In this document: one piece after another, positions 35,482-44,727 of the stretch
Layout: each line of letters opens with the position of its first letter
How positions within the stretch are numbered: the stretch's first letter is position 1
Assembly: GCA_025560025.1 (NCBI GenBank)
Contig: CP048487.1
Location: 186,001-250,000, forward strand
Length of the DNA stretch: 64,000 nt
DNA from: Agrobacterium tumefaciens
GTDB taxonomy: Bacteria > Pseudomonadota > Alphaproteobacteria > Rhizobiales > Rhizobiaceae
Direction of reading: 5' to 3'
Notes under the pieces: model-generated
Told to the model about the DNA's origin: nothing
The model's database searches: none
Seen by the model: the letters and a program-made list of their open reading frames with translations, nothing else
Made by a program: the position numbers and the translations under genes

Positions 35482-36647
35482 ATGCCGATAACAGCAGATC
35501 AAACTCAATCGCAGATCACTACTCCCGTCGATCTTGGCGCAATATTCGTCTCGTTGGAATTGAGTAAATCGACCTGGCTGGTGACAACTCTGTCCCCTGG
35601 CAGCGAGAAGATGTCTCGCCACTCCGTTACTGGAGGGGATATTGTCGGCTTGTTCGCATGCTTTGCAGCGCTTCGTCAGAAAGCCACTCGGCGAAAGAAC
35701 ATAGTTTACCCACTGGTGGTGATCCAGGAGGCCGGGCTGGATGGCTTCTGGCTGGGACGAGTGCTCAGCAAGGAGGCTTGGATCGAGAGCCACATTGTAG
35801 AAGCCGCATCAATTGCCATGCCGCGCCGGCATCGCCGGGCGAAGACCGACCGTATCGACGGCGAAACGCTGATCCGCGCATTGATGGCATGGAAACGTGG
35901 CGAACCTCGCGCGTGCTCAATGGTCAAACTTCTCTCACCCGAGGAAGACGACAATCGACGGATTGGACGGGAGCGGAAAACTCTGATTGCGGAACGTGTC
36001 TTCCACGTCAACCGCATAAAGGGGCTGCTGTTCACGCAAGGAATTCGGGATTACCAACCTGTCAATCGAGATCGCCGCCAACGCCTGGAAGAACTTCGGA
36101 CTGGCGATGGTCGGCCACTCTCAAAGCATTTGAAAGGGGAAATCTGCAGAGAACTCGATCGCCTCGAATTGTTGCTCACACAAATCAAGGCTGTTGAAGC
36201 CGAGCGAGATGCCTTGATTGTTCAGGAGACGCCGGAAACGCCGAAAGAGGCGGCCGCGCTTTTAGGCATTAAAGGAATAGGCCCAGAGTTCGCTACGATA
36301 CTTTACACGGAAGGCTTGTTCCGACACTTCGACAATCGGCGGCAAATCGCATCCTATGCGGGCCTTGCGCCCTCCCCTTGGCAAAGCGGCAACGTCAATC
36401 GTGAACAAGGGGTCTCGAAAGCGGGAAATCCGCGTTTACGAGCACTATGGTAGAGCTCGCTTGGCTATGGTTGCGGCATCAACCGAAATCGACGCTGACA
36501 CTATGGTTCAAAGAGCGCATCGCTCGGAACGCCGGCCGTCTAAAGACGCCGATGATCGTGGCGCTTGCGCGCAAGCTCCTTGTCGCTCTGTGGAAGTATG
36601 TGAGCTCCGGCGTCGTGATCGAAGGTGCGATCATGAAAACCGCCTGA
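35482..36647 (+). pseudogene. IS110-family transposase, copy A, frameshifted
   Basis: Start ATG 35482 follows TGGAGG. The N-terminal DEDD recombinase domain (FVSLELSKSTWLVTTLSPG, YPLVVIQEAGLDGFWLGRVL, RRAKTDRIDGETLIRALMAW) and C-terminal IS116-type domain (LLGIKGIGPEFATILYTEGLF, IASYAGLAPSPWQSG) are present. At 36451 a stop interrupts the frame; the remainder (MVELAWLWLRHQPKSTLTLWF, MIVALARKLLVALWKYV) continues in another frame from about 36447 to 36647, so one base is missing near 36445-36447. Unless recoded, the protein lacks its last 65 residues. Confidence 0.8.
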
Positions 36648-36689
36648 AGTCGGAAATGCCTGTGATACGAAAATTCGAATCCTCAGGGC

Positions 36690-37985
36690 CTGATCAGTCC
36701 TGACGGATCCAGGTGAACGGACCGGGAATCCTTTTGGCTTTCAATGCCGACCTTGAGTTTGGTCCCGTTCTCCTGAGCCCGTGCCCGTCGAATGCGGGAT
36801 AATGGTGCAGCCGCGTGAGAGCGGCGACCGGATGTGATGAGGTGGAACGGCCCGCTCCGACAGCATCTAGTGCTAAAACGTGGTCGTTGCTCGAACGCCA
36901 CAAAGGAGGGACCGTTCCATGAAGCAAGTTAGCACAATCGGGCTGGATTTAGCCAAACACGTCTTCCAAGTTCACGGCGCCGACAATGAAGGTTCGGCCC
37001 TGTTCAATCGGAAACTGCGGCGCACCGAGGTGCTGCGCTTCTTCGAAAGACTGCCACCGTGCCTGGTTGGCATGGAGGCATGTGGTGGCGCGCACTATTG
37101 GGCGCGGGAGATTGCTCAATTCGGCCATGATGTGCGTCTCATTCCGCCGGCTTACGTCAAACCTTTCGTCAAGCGCGGCAAGACGGACGCGGCCGATGCG
37201 GAAGCCATCAGCGAAGCGGTGATCCGCAAGACCATGCGCTTCGTCCCCATCAAGACCGCCGAGCAGCAAGCGGATGCGATGGTCCTGAAGACCCGTGCTC
37301 TTCTGGTGCAGCAGAGAACGCAATCGGTTAATGCCCTACGAGCACATCTGGCCGAACTGGGCATCATCGCGGCCGGTGGCCTTGCCAACGTAGCGGCACT
37401 GATGACCATCGTTCGGGAAGCTGAAGATACCCGACTACCCACAGCGGCACGATTCGCCCTCACAGCTATTGTCGATCAGATCGACGCCTTGGCCATTCAG
37501 ATCGGCGTGCTCGAGCATACAATCGTTACGGAATCGAAGCGCGATGAGAGCATGCGTCGACTGACAACGATCCCCGGGGTTGGTGCCATAACCGCAGCGA
37601 CGATCAAAGCCTTGGTTCCGGATCCCGGCGGGTTTAAGTCCGGGCGGCACTTCGCCGCTTGGGTGGGACTGACCCCCAGGCCTCATTCCAGCGGAGGCAA
37701 AGAGCGATTGGGTAGAATCTCGAAAATGGGGAATCCCGAACTCCGTGTTCTCCTGGTCCTCGGAGCGACAGCCGTTCTGCGGATTGCCCGGAACAATGAA
37801 AAAGACACGACCTTGGTTAAAAGCACTGCTTGCCAGACGTCCATTCAAGGTGGCCGCTGTCGCGTTGGCCAACAAAATGGCTCGCATCATCTGGGCCCTC
37901 TTGAATAAGGGCGGATTTTACGATCCTCCGGAACCATCCCCAAATTTAGCGACAATCTGAAGAGTATCAGGACTTACAACTGATC
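36690..37985 (+). mobile_element. Nested IS110/IS1111-type element
   Basis: This second, different IS110-family element lies within copy A of the first. It comprises about 230 bases of left non-coding sequence, a transposase gene with a strong AAAGGAGGG ribosome site and a short right end. CTGATCAG-like sequence occurs near both borders (about 36691 and 37980). Exact ends cannot be fixed by eye. Confidence 0.55.
36919..37960 (+). pseudogene. IS110/IS1111-type transposase, frameshifted near the end
   Basis: From ATG 36919 the protein shows the RuvC-like start TIGLDLAKHVFQVHG with the first catalytic Asp, GMEACGGAHYWARE, KTDAADAEAISEAV and the C-terminal IS116 motif TIPGVGAITAATIKALV, GRHFAAWVGLTPRPHSSGG and LGRISKMGNPELRVLLVLGA. 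A run of five A at 37799-37803 appears to carry one extra A: the true ending (TRPWLKALLARRPFKVAAVALANKMARIIWALL) lies in the adjacent frame to 37960. The last 50 residues are therefore lost in the primary frame. Confidence 0.8.
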
Positions 37986-38700
37986 TGACCGGCGTCGGCC
38001 GACAGATGCAAGGTGCAACAGCAAACGATGAAGCCATGGGACGAAATTCCGGAACGAGCGAAGCCGCCAACCTCAGTGCACTCCAAAGTGCGTGGATGTG
38101 ATTCAGCTCCTCGTTTCGCGGATCTCATCGAGGCCAGCGGTCATGCACCGCCCTCACAGGCCGTACATATGAACGCACCGTCCTCGTGGGTGAAATCAAC
38201 TGGAAGCCTCTTGCACCGCGGGCCGTTCCACATATGAGGTTGTATAGGCCCGAGAACCGGGCCGGTAATTGCTATGGGCTCAGACCGTGGATCCGCCTAC
38301 GAAGGAGAAATTCGATGCCACTCGAATGAACAATTGACAAAAATCCTGATGTGAAAGGATTCGAACCACCGACCCGCGCCTTGGTTCGCTAAGCAATTGA
38401 AAACCCAATAGCTTGATTTAAGCTGAGCGTTGACTACGACATAACCCTCCAATATGGAACTTCCGGCCCATTCCGCGTCTGGTGCGATACATAGGGAGCC
38501 GCTAGTGACGCCTAGGTTGCCCATGAGTTAGAGCGCCACTGCTGCCGCTGAACGGCGACGGTAAAAAGGAAATCGGCGCTACACTACTCTTGTGGGTTCA
38601 CCACAGACGATAAAACGGATCTCAGCGTGCTCAATCGCCATGAAGAGTATGGCCAATTCCCAACTCCAGCAATTAACAACTCGCGATTAGATCAGGACGG
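37986..38700. other. IS right-end sequence and unexplained DNA
   Basis: The first part (to about 38350) is best explained as the non-coding right portion of IS110 copy A. From 38357 to 38700 no gene, IS end or clear hairpin could be supported; it separates the IS from the stop codon of the CARF-like protein gene. The minus-strand T-arm-like sequence at 38353-38372 has no complete tRNA around it. Confidence 0.5.
38274..38356. repeat. Right-end repeat shared with 49128-49215
   Basis: About 85 bases are shared, in inverse orientation and with roughly 8% differences, with the segment at 49128-49215. Both contain ATGGGCTCAGACCG, GGAGAAATTCGATGC and AATTGACAAAAATCCTGATG. Each is followed by a T-arm-like sequence (GATTCGAACC here, AATCGAACC there). 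It is interpreted as the right end of the IS110 copies. Confidence 0.65.
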
Positions 38701-39756
38701 CTACCACGTATCGAGCAGACTACAAGCTGGCGAGGTTAAATCTACCAAGCGAAACAGGTGGTAGCTGCCATTTTGCTGCACGTCTCTTCGCGCGTAACCC
38801 TTAGGAATCCGAGCTTTGACCTGAACCCTTCGATCAGCGCAAGCAAAAAGGGCCGCAGCTATAGCCTGAACTTTGGGTCCACCCGCGAATACGCTAATAA
38901 CAGCCCGCTCGCCGACTTTCATTGCGTGCTCCTCGAAGGCTTTGAGGTATGCATCGATTGAGAAGGACCCGATTCTGCGAACTTCCTCGTCGCCCAGTCG
39001 GTACATTTCCGTAATTTTTGCAACCTGCTGGTTAAGAAGGGAATCGAGGTGTGCGTGACGGCTGCTCTGGGGGACAAGGACCGCTATTCTCTCGGGGCTA
39101 AATTCGTCCACCAGACCATAAAACATGTCGGCGTCGCCACCGATCCCCACAATGAGAAATTTCTCCTCTCCCATGCCGCCGCTACCATTGAGCAATGGAA
39201 CTGTTTCGTATCGGTCAACGGCACTGGAAAACTCTTCCGATCCGGACGGAGGTGGATAGGAACCCTCGGCATATCCGAAATCCACTGCGGGAAATGCGCC
39301 GATGCTTCCAAATCCGAATGCAACTAACCACTGGATATACACACGCGGCATTGTGGAACACTCCACGAATACCCGTCTCAAACTTCCATGGTAGGATCCG
39401 ATTTGCCTAGCGAGTTCGGTGAGGGTGTGGCCAAGCGTGTTGATGTTTTTCAGGAACTCCGTCGACGGAGCCAGCTTTAACTCGGTAATCGCGACGTCCC
39501 ATTTCCTCGCGAGATCGACAAGCTTTGTGCGGTTGGCTTCAATAGCATCATCGCCTGTACTCGCAAGCTCAAAATCCAGAAGCAGAATTTGCTTGGCACC
39601 TAGCGCAACATGGGATTCCAGCGCCGAGAAACGCGACTCCCATCCGAGCGTAAATATGGCAATGTCCGCTGCTACTTTTTCGAGGTCATCGCCATCCTTC
39701 AGCAGTTTATGACCGACCGCCACATTGCCGCAAACGCTATACTCATCGGTCATCAT
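38701..39756 (-). CDS. Protein with CARF-like C-terminal half, cassette gene 3
   Basis: The family was not recognised with certainty. The 351-residue cytoplasmic protein appears to have two Rossmann-like halves. The first has IFTLGWESRFSALES (residues 34-48) and VFVECSTMPRVYIQWL (129-144). The second has a strand/loop FLIVGIGGDADMFYGLVDEFSPERIAVLVPQ (200-230) and VISVFAGGPKVQAIAAALFA (286-305), close in shape to the nucleotide-binding start and the TGGTK-like motif of CARF domains that sense cyclic oligoadenylates. This ligand-binding role is inference. The gene overlaps the ATPase gene by four bases and is the last of the cassette. Confidence 0.75.
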   Translation of the reverse strand: MMTDEYSVCGNVAVGHKLLKDGDDLEKVAADIAIFTLGWESRFSALESHVALGAKQILLLDFELASTGDDAIEANRTKLVDLARKWDVAITELKLAPSTEFLKNINTLGHTLTELARQIGSYHGSLRRVFVECSTMPRVYIQWLVAFGFGSIGAFPAVDFGYAEGSYPPPSGSEEFSSAVDRYETVPLLNGSGGMGEEKFLIVGIGGDADMFYGLVDEFSPERIAVLVPQSSRHAHLDSLLNQQVAKITEMYRLGDEEVRRIGSFSIDAYLKAFEEHAMKVGERAVISVFAGGPKVQAIAAALFACADRRVQVKARIPKGYARRDVQQNGSYHLFRLVDLTSPACSLLDTW

Positions 39757-41816
39757 CGGTCTCTTACCTCAAACAGCGAACCTTGACGCAAACCTAGGTC
39801 ATCCGCGGGCGGGAAAAGCTCATCTAGAACGCTGTCTGCCCACTCTTCCGCGGTTTGGCTTCGATTGAGCAACAGCTCGACGACCCTCCCAGCAGGCAAG
39901 ACGTTCACCACATAAGGACCGCGATAGGAAAACTGGAAGTGTGGTGCGAACCGTCGGTGAAGGCGGACGGTGATCTCGTTTGCTTCGGGGTTGTGCTCGG
40001 CGGCCTCGAGCTTCCCTTTCTCGGACACCTCTCGAATAAAGCCGTCCTTCTCCGCTCGCCTTAGGATTTCATCGATTTTCGTTCCCATCGGGTCGAGACC
40101 GGTAGCCAGTGCACGCATCTCCGCCCGGTTGATACGAAAGAGGCCGCGCTCGGTCGTAGTCGCGGCCTGTCGCTCTATGACATCGGTTTGAAGGCGAGAA
40201 GTCAGTCGGCCTAGAGCGCGAACCATCCTCACGCTCTCCTCTTCGAAGGGCTGGGAAAGCGACTCAAGTCCTTGCAGCTTCTTCTCGGACGCAGCAGTCA
40301 CCGCACTTCGTTGTTTCTCTATATTCACCGGATGGTCCGAATTGATAAAGTCCAAGAGACGCTTAGGTGATGCCCCGGAGACCTCCTCCGAATAGATCGC
40401 GCCCATGATGTCTAGAAAGTCGCGAATGCAGAGATCGCTGAGCTGGATAATCATCTGGTGGCCGACATACGGGTATTCATGGAGGCGGAGTATCCTACAT
40501 GCCTCTAGAAACGCCCATCCCTGCTTTCTTGCAATTACGCGTTTCAGCAACACCGTATCGACGCCACGTTCCGGCTTTGTCCGAACATCTTCAGATAGCT
40601 GAGCGAGAGCTAGTCCCTCAACATATGGTCTGGCCTTGGAGTTGAGCGGAAATTGCTCCCTCTCGGCTTTAGTTGCATGCAATTCAAAGAAATGCCGCGC
40701 TTCCTCGGCTATCCTGATCAACCGTTGCCTGCCTTCTGAGGTGCCCGATTCGATCACCCGCTCGATAATTTGATTGACGGACATCTTCCCAAGGCGGTTT
40801 TTAAGGGAAAACGCCGTCAAGGGATCTTTACGTCGGAGTTCGTCCTTTAGAGGCTCCGGGAGCGCATAAAAGAGCCGGAGCGATGCTACATTCTGACATA
40901 GAGCGGCGAACTCGCTGTCCGTGGCGGAGTCCAAGTTCTCGACGTCCCGATCAGCGCTTGATAGCGACTGCCCCGGAATTACCGTTCTGATCGTGTCGTA
41001 TATCCCGCCGATGAAGGCGAGTACCCATTTGACCTCACCCCTTGTCTTGCGGACGATCGTGTTGAGAAACTGTTGCTGTTGTGGGGTCAATGCCTCGCAG
41101 TCATCAATCATGATCTTGAACTGCAGAGGCTGGTCGCTTGCGAACGCCGGTCCGGATATCAACGGAGAAATCGTCTTCACGACCTTGTTGATCAACGATC
41201 CTGGGTCAGTGGCGAAAAACATTTCGCGTGCTTTGTCGCTCCCGACGAAAAAAGCGTTGAAGCAGTTATCTATGTAGCGGGAAACCAATTGCCTGAGATC
41301 GCCAAGCCCAAAGAAATCCTGACGCCCTGCAATCTCCAGGAAGTGTAACGCCTCCCGATGTATTTCCAACGCGGCGTCGCGATCGTCTGTACCGGTGTAG
41401 GCAAGGCTACCTTCTTCTCTGAGCGCGGACACCGTTTCCAGAAGCCGCTCGATTACCTTCAACTCGAGATAGTGCGAGAAAATAACGAACTGCCGATTTT
41501 TAACCGCCTCGGGATCGAGTCTGATAGGGCCGGGAATCAGCGTCAGTGCGGCGTTGTCGATCAGAGGGGAAAAGGTCTCGTTGAGTTGGAAGAATACGCC
41601 ATACCAAGGCAAGACGCCGACTTGCTTGGCAAGATTGGGATCTTCCAGGATATGGATCGTGGACAACGATCTGAGAATACTTGTCTTGCCGCTGCCCCGC
41701 GTGCCTGAGACAAATACAGGCTTTTTCGCGATAGATATCTCGCGCGATTTTTGACTGAACCACAAGACAGGGCGACTCTCGTATTCGATGCGATTAGGGC
41801 CGAATGGATTTTGCAT
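39753..41816 (-). CDS. P-loop ATPase, ORC/STAND-like, cassette gene 2
   Basis: The 687-residue protein begins MQNPFGPNRIEYESRPVLWF. It has Walker A GTRGSGKT (residues 38-45) and Walker B-like FKIMIDDCEAL (233-243), followed by RKTRGEVKWVLAFIGG, which resembles sensor-1 of ORC/Cdc6-like or STAND ATPases. Residues after about 400 are helical, with a probable winged-helix region (RAEMRALATGLDPMGTKIDEILRRAEKDGFI) and a final beta region. It starts one base after the phosphoesterase stop and overlaps the downstream gene, so the three proteins are made together. A switch or motor role is likely; the exact family is not named. Confidence 0.8.
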   Translation of the reverse strand: MQNPFGPNRIEYESRPVLWFSQKSREISIAKKPVFVSGTRGSGKTSILRSLSTIHILEDPNLAKQVGVLPWYGVFFQLNETFSPLIDNAALTLIPGPIRLDPEAVKNRQFVIFSHYLELKVIERLLETVSALREEGSLAYTGTDDRDAALEIHREALHFLEIAGRQDFFGLGDLRQLVSRYIDNCFNAFFVGSDKAREMFFATDPGSLINKVVKTISPLISGPAFASDQPLQFKIMIDDCEALTPQQQQFLNTIVRKTRGEVKWVLAFIGGIYDTIRTVIPGQSLSSADRDVENLDSATDSEFAALCQNVASLRLFYALPEPLKDELRRKDPLTAFSLKNRLGKMSVNQIIERVIESGTSEGRQRLIRIAEEARHFFELHATKAEREQFPLNSKARPYVEGLALAQLSEDVRTKPERGVDTVLLKRVIARKQGWAFLEACRILRLHEYPYVGHQMIIQLSDLCIRDFLDIMGAIYSEEVSGASPKRLLDFINSDHPVNIEKQRSAVTAASEKKLQGLESLSQPFEEESVRMVRALGRLTSRLQTDVIERQAATTTERGLFRINRAEMRALATGLDPMGTKIDEILRRAEKDGFIREVSEKGKLEAAEHNPEANEITVRLHRRFAPHFQFSYRGPYVVNVLPAGRVVELLLNRSQTAEEWADSVLDELFPPADDLGLRQGSLFEVRDR

Positions 41817-41817
41817 T

Positions 41818-43149
41818 TTATTTGCCCTTCAGCTGAATACGCCAACTTTTGTTCGGCTTGTTTAGGTCATCGATTTCAATCAAATGCGACGCGTGTAACA
41901 TGATGAGGGCGTCTTCCAGCGCCTCGCCCTCGAAGTCAGTGCCAGCCAAATGCTGGACTTCGTTCCAGAACATCAAGTCTCCGCTCCGCTCTTCCTTATG
42001 CTTTGTAAGCCGACGAAATAAATCGAAAGTCCTGCTATCGATAATTGCTCGCGAGGGCGATAGCGTTGAAATGAAACAATGCGCAGCCTCCACTAGGGTA
42101 CCATCCTCAGATCTGGCACGATGGGGTATCAGACGTATACCAACAAGGTCGTCTTGTTCACTTATATAGAATACGATCTCATTGAAGCCATCCTTGATCT
42201 CCGGGGCCGAGATGAGGATAAGTTTGCTGTCTGGAAGTCGAGGATCGCTTAAGACTTCCACAGGGTCCTGGTGAATGTGGCCGTGGAGATATACGATCGG
42301 TCGATTGAGGCTGAGCATCTGGCTTCTGACAAAGCCCGCGTTCAGCATTTCCCCATAAGGCGAAATGCGCGGTATTTTTTGCGGAAGCAGATTGTGGTGT
42401 CCGACAATTATACCGAACGTAGCATTTACCTCATCCAATGTTCTTTGCACGGCGTCTAGCATTTGCGGCATTACATATGGCGTGTCGAGCTGACCGTAGT
42501 ACTGCTCCACGAGTTTGGCAGGGGCCGCCTCGTGAGCTCCCTTAGGGTCGACTTCCGCTCCCGGGAAACTGCCAAGGTCAACTGCCGCGGTATGCGTGTC
42601 GGCCGCCTGAAGTTTGTCACGTAAAAACTCTGGCAGGTTGTGCAGTTCCCAACTCCCAACCGAGGTGTTCATAAGTGTCAAACTAAGGGTGCAGCCCTTT
42701 CCAATCAGTTTGACTTGGACCGGCTGTTCGGAGGGCACCTTCTCCCAGTTATATTTTGCGGCGAGTTGGGTCATGGCGCGAAATTTCTCCAGGCGGCCCA
42801 GGTCCCGGGCGTCTGCTCTGTTGACGTCATGATTTCCCGGTACAAACAGAAGTGGTGTCCCGGATTTCTCCCCGTTGCGCCGGCACAGCAACGTAAAATG
42901 GCGAAATACCCCTTCCAGGTATTCTGATCGCCCGGCCGTCGTGAAATCGCCGACAAAGACGACGCCATGACAGCTTGGCGCTGTCGCCAATTGGCCGATC
43001 TTTCGAAGAATCGCCGGAAACGATGAACGACGAAGACCGTCCGTTATCGCGGGTGCGAACTGGCTATCTTTCGCGTCAAGATTACTTGGGTGCAACCGCC
43101 AATCTGGATAGTGGATGTCACCAATTTGAAGGATTCGAATTCGCCGCAT
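41818..43149 (-). CDS. Calcineurin-like metallophosphoesterase, cassette gene 1
   Basis: ATG 43149 has GAGAGGGG upstream; the TTG frame to 43173 is less likely. The 443-residue protein has all five metal-binding motifs of the family: GDIH (10-13), GDF (67-69), GNHD (105-108), GHH (250-252) and GHIH (290-293). Residues after about 320 form an extra C-terminal region (LVEAAHCFISTLSPSRAIIDSRTFDLFRRL, LAGTDFEGEALEDALIMLHASHLIEIDD) that looks like a winged helix. It could cleave nucleic acid, a cyclic nucleotide or a phosphodiester second messenger; the target is unknown. It is first in the three-gene cassette. Confidence 0.85.
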   Translation of the reverse strand: MRRIRILQIGDIHYPDWRLHPSNLDAKDSQFAPAITDGLRRSSFPAILRKIGQLATAPSCHGVVFVGDFTTAGRSEYLEGVFRHFTLLCRRNGEKSGTPLLFVPGNHDVNRADARDLGRLEKFRAMTQLAAKYNWEKVPSEQPVQVKLIGKGCTLSLTLMNTSVGSWELHNLPEFLRDKLQAADTHTAAVDLGSFPGAEVDPKGAHEAAPAKLVEQYYGQLDTPYVMPQMLDAVQRTLDEVNATFGIIVGHHNLLPQKIPRISPYGEMLNAGFVRSQMLSLNRPIVYLHGHIHQDPVEVLSDPRLPDSKLILISAPEIKDGFNEIVFYISEQDDLVGIRLIPHRARSEDGTLVEAAHCFISTLSPSRAIIDSRTFDLFRRLTKHKEERSGDLMFWNEVQHLAGTDFEGEALEDALIMLHASHLIEIDDLNKPNKSWRIQLKGK

Positions 43150-43620
43150 CAAGCGCCCCTCTCGTAATCTCAACGATTACAACGGCCCGTTGAAGTTTGC
43201 GAGACGTCGCCGGAGATTTCAACGAGATAAGTAGCACGCTGGAATGTTTTCAAACGCGCTGCAGCCTGCCTTAGCCGGTCGCTCTCCCGACGTTGTCCTC
43301 ACTGCCGCATCGTCAGGCTTTAGCTGATGCCAGATGAGGCCATCCGCAAACAGGCCTTTGCTGCAATCTGCAACGCCATGAAGTTCCGAAAGGAGCCTCA
43401 CGACGGAGGAATCGTAGTCTTGACGCTGTGGGAGCCGGGAGCTGGAGGCAGACGATCGAACCTTGCGCATTCGATTCTTGGCATCCAGCCGGGCGATACT
43501 GTTGACTACCGTAGCCGCACGTCATTGCAGGACAGCCTACCCGTGGGCGCACCCACGCCAAGGACATCGGTTTTGTCAAGCTTAAGCAGAGCACTAGCTC
43601 GCATGGAAGCCCGCCTGTTT
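43150..43620. other. Gap between MBL gene and cassette
   Basis: It should hold the cassette promoter, reading leftward. CAACG and CGTTG half-sites lie at about 43171-43192 next to the phosphoesterase start. A plus-strand frame from 43327 is open but runs into the MBL gene from the wrong side and is unrecognised, so no gene is called. Confidence 0.4.
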
Positions 43621-44700
43621 TCAAAGTTCTATTTCGAGCATTCCTGCTTCCACGGCATCAGGAAAAACCGCCCGATACTTCCATTTCGCCTCGAGCAGTC
43701 CGTTCTTCCGCACTTTGGCATGGGGTCCGAGATAATTGAAATACAGTGACTTTTGACGATATGGATCGTTGACCAGAATGCGGGCGACAGTTTCGGGGTG
43801 CGGGTGCCCGTGGCTTCTCGATCCGTCCGTCGAGAAGGCAAAGCTCCGGCAGTCAATCATCTTAAAGAAGTTGGGAGATGTATTCTTTCTCGAGCCGTGG
43901 TGAGACACTTTGAGCAGATCTACTTTAAACCGGCCGCCTTCGGCCTCTGCGAAGGGTCGTAATCGGCGTTCGATGACCTCGGAATTCGCATCTGCCGTCA
44001 ACATCACGCGCTTGCCGTGAAATTCGACGACAAAGGCGATGGAGGTGAGATTCGCCTCCTTGTCGTCGGGCTGGAAAGGAACAGCCGCCAGTGCGTCTAC
44101 ATCGGGGGTGGCCCCGAAAACCTCGAACGCCCCGTCGCCTTCGTCGGCATCACTGTCGGGATCAGATGGTCGCAGGCCCGCCTCCTCGAGGGCCGCCTCC
44201 CACACTGGATACATCTTTGCCAAGCCTTCATCGTCAGGCGACAGAAGCAGTAACTTCAATCCTCCACCCAGTTCCATCCAACCAGAGGCCTCGGGGCTGT
44301 CAGTCGAGACCACCCGACTTTCAAACTCGGCGTTACGTGGCCATTTGAAATCGGAGATTCCTTTGGAAAGCTTTTCTCCCTCGACCGGGCTAAAGGGCTC
44401 GAATTTGCCGCGGTTCATCGCCCTTTCCAGTTGTTGATGGGCATTGAACCAGACGCGGCGGGGCTGGAACGGTGGTTTCGCCTCGCGTACCATTTTCACC
44501 GCACCCGCGATGTGATCGGAATCGACGTGACTGATCGTCAGCAGCTCGATGTTGTCGAGGCCGCTGAAAACCTGTCGTACCGCCTTCCATGTAGGACCCC
44601 GTCCGAGATCGATGACGGCATTCCATTGTGCCCGCTGGTCTCCCCAAGTCAGCAGAAGGCAGTCACCATCGGTCGCGGGATACATCGTCAGTTTTAGCAT
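43621..44700 (-). CDS. MBL-fold hydrolase, ComEC/Rec2-related
   Basis: A complete 359-residue protein with the metallo-beta-lactamase motif HVDSDH (residues 58-63), a conserved metal Asp in MLTADANSEV and the late His motif VSHHGSRKN, plus PHPETVARIL near the end. These are features of soluble ComEC/Rec2-type MBL proteins, which often accompany caspase-, trypsin- or CHAT-like partners in predicted conflict systems. ATG 44700 has GAGGGG upstream. It is transcribed from the truncated gene at 44728-45166, 27 bases away. Substrate could be nucleic acid or a phosphorylated small molecule. Confidence 0.82.
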   Translation of the reverse strand: MLKLTMYPATDGDCLLLTWGDQRAQWNAVIDLGRGPTWKAVRQVFSGLDNIELLTISHVDSDHIAGAVKMVREAKPPFQPRRVWFNAHQQLERAMNRGKFEPFSPVEGEKLSKGISDFKWPRNAEFESRVVSTDSPEASGWMELGGGLKLLLLSPDDEGLAKMYPVWEAALEEAGLRPSDPDSDADEGDGAFEVFGATPDVDALAAVPFQPDDKEANLTSIAFVVEFHGKRVMLTADANSEVIERRLRPFAEAEGGRFKVDLLKVSHHGSRKNTSPNFFKMIDCRSFAFSTDGSRSHGHPHPETVARILVNDPYRQKSLYFNYLGPHAKVRKNGLLEAKWKYRAVFPDAVEAGMLEIEL

Positions 44701-44727
44701 TTCGAGGCCCCTCTGTGTTCGCTTGTT

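Larger units (their letters stand above)
35399..38350 (+). mobile_element. IS110-family element, copy A, with nested insertion
   Basis: The left non-coding end (from about 35399, GCCTTGA then ATCCCATCAG) matches copy B near 49834. The transposase follows, and the right end (about 38274-38350: ATGGGCTCAGACCG, GGATCCGCCTAC, GGAGAAATTCGATGC) matches the other side of copy B. A second IS110/IS1111-type element of about 1.3 kb sits inside the right non-coding part (about 36690-37985). Boundaries are approximate. IS110-type elements use a DEDD recombinase guided by an RNA from their non-coding ends. Confidence 0.65.

Noticed and set aside
36445..36453. Programmed frameshift in the IS110 transposase
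   Set aside because: IS110 elements normally encode the transposase in one frame and there is no slippery heptamer at the site, so a one-base loss is more likely.
38353..38430. Possible tRNA gene on the minus strand next to the IS110 right end
   Set aside because: Only a T-arm-like GGTTCGAATCC is convincing. No matching acceptor stem or D-arm could be folded upstream, so no tRNA is called.
43327..43749. Plus-strand open frame of 140 codons between the MBL gene and the cassette
   Set aside because: No ribosome site or family similarity, and it overlaps the 3' end of the MBL gene in antisense.
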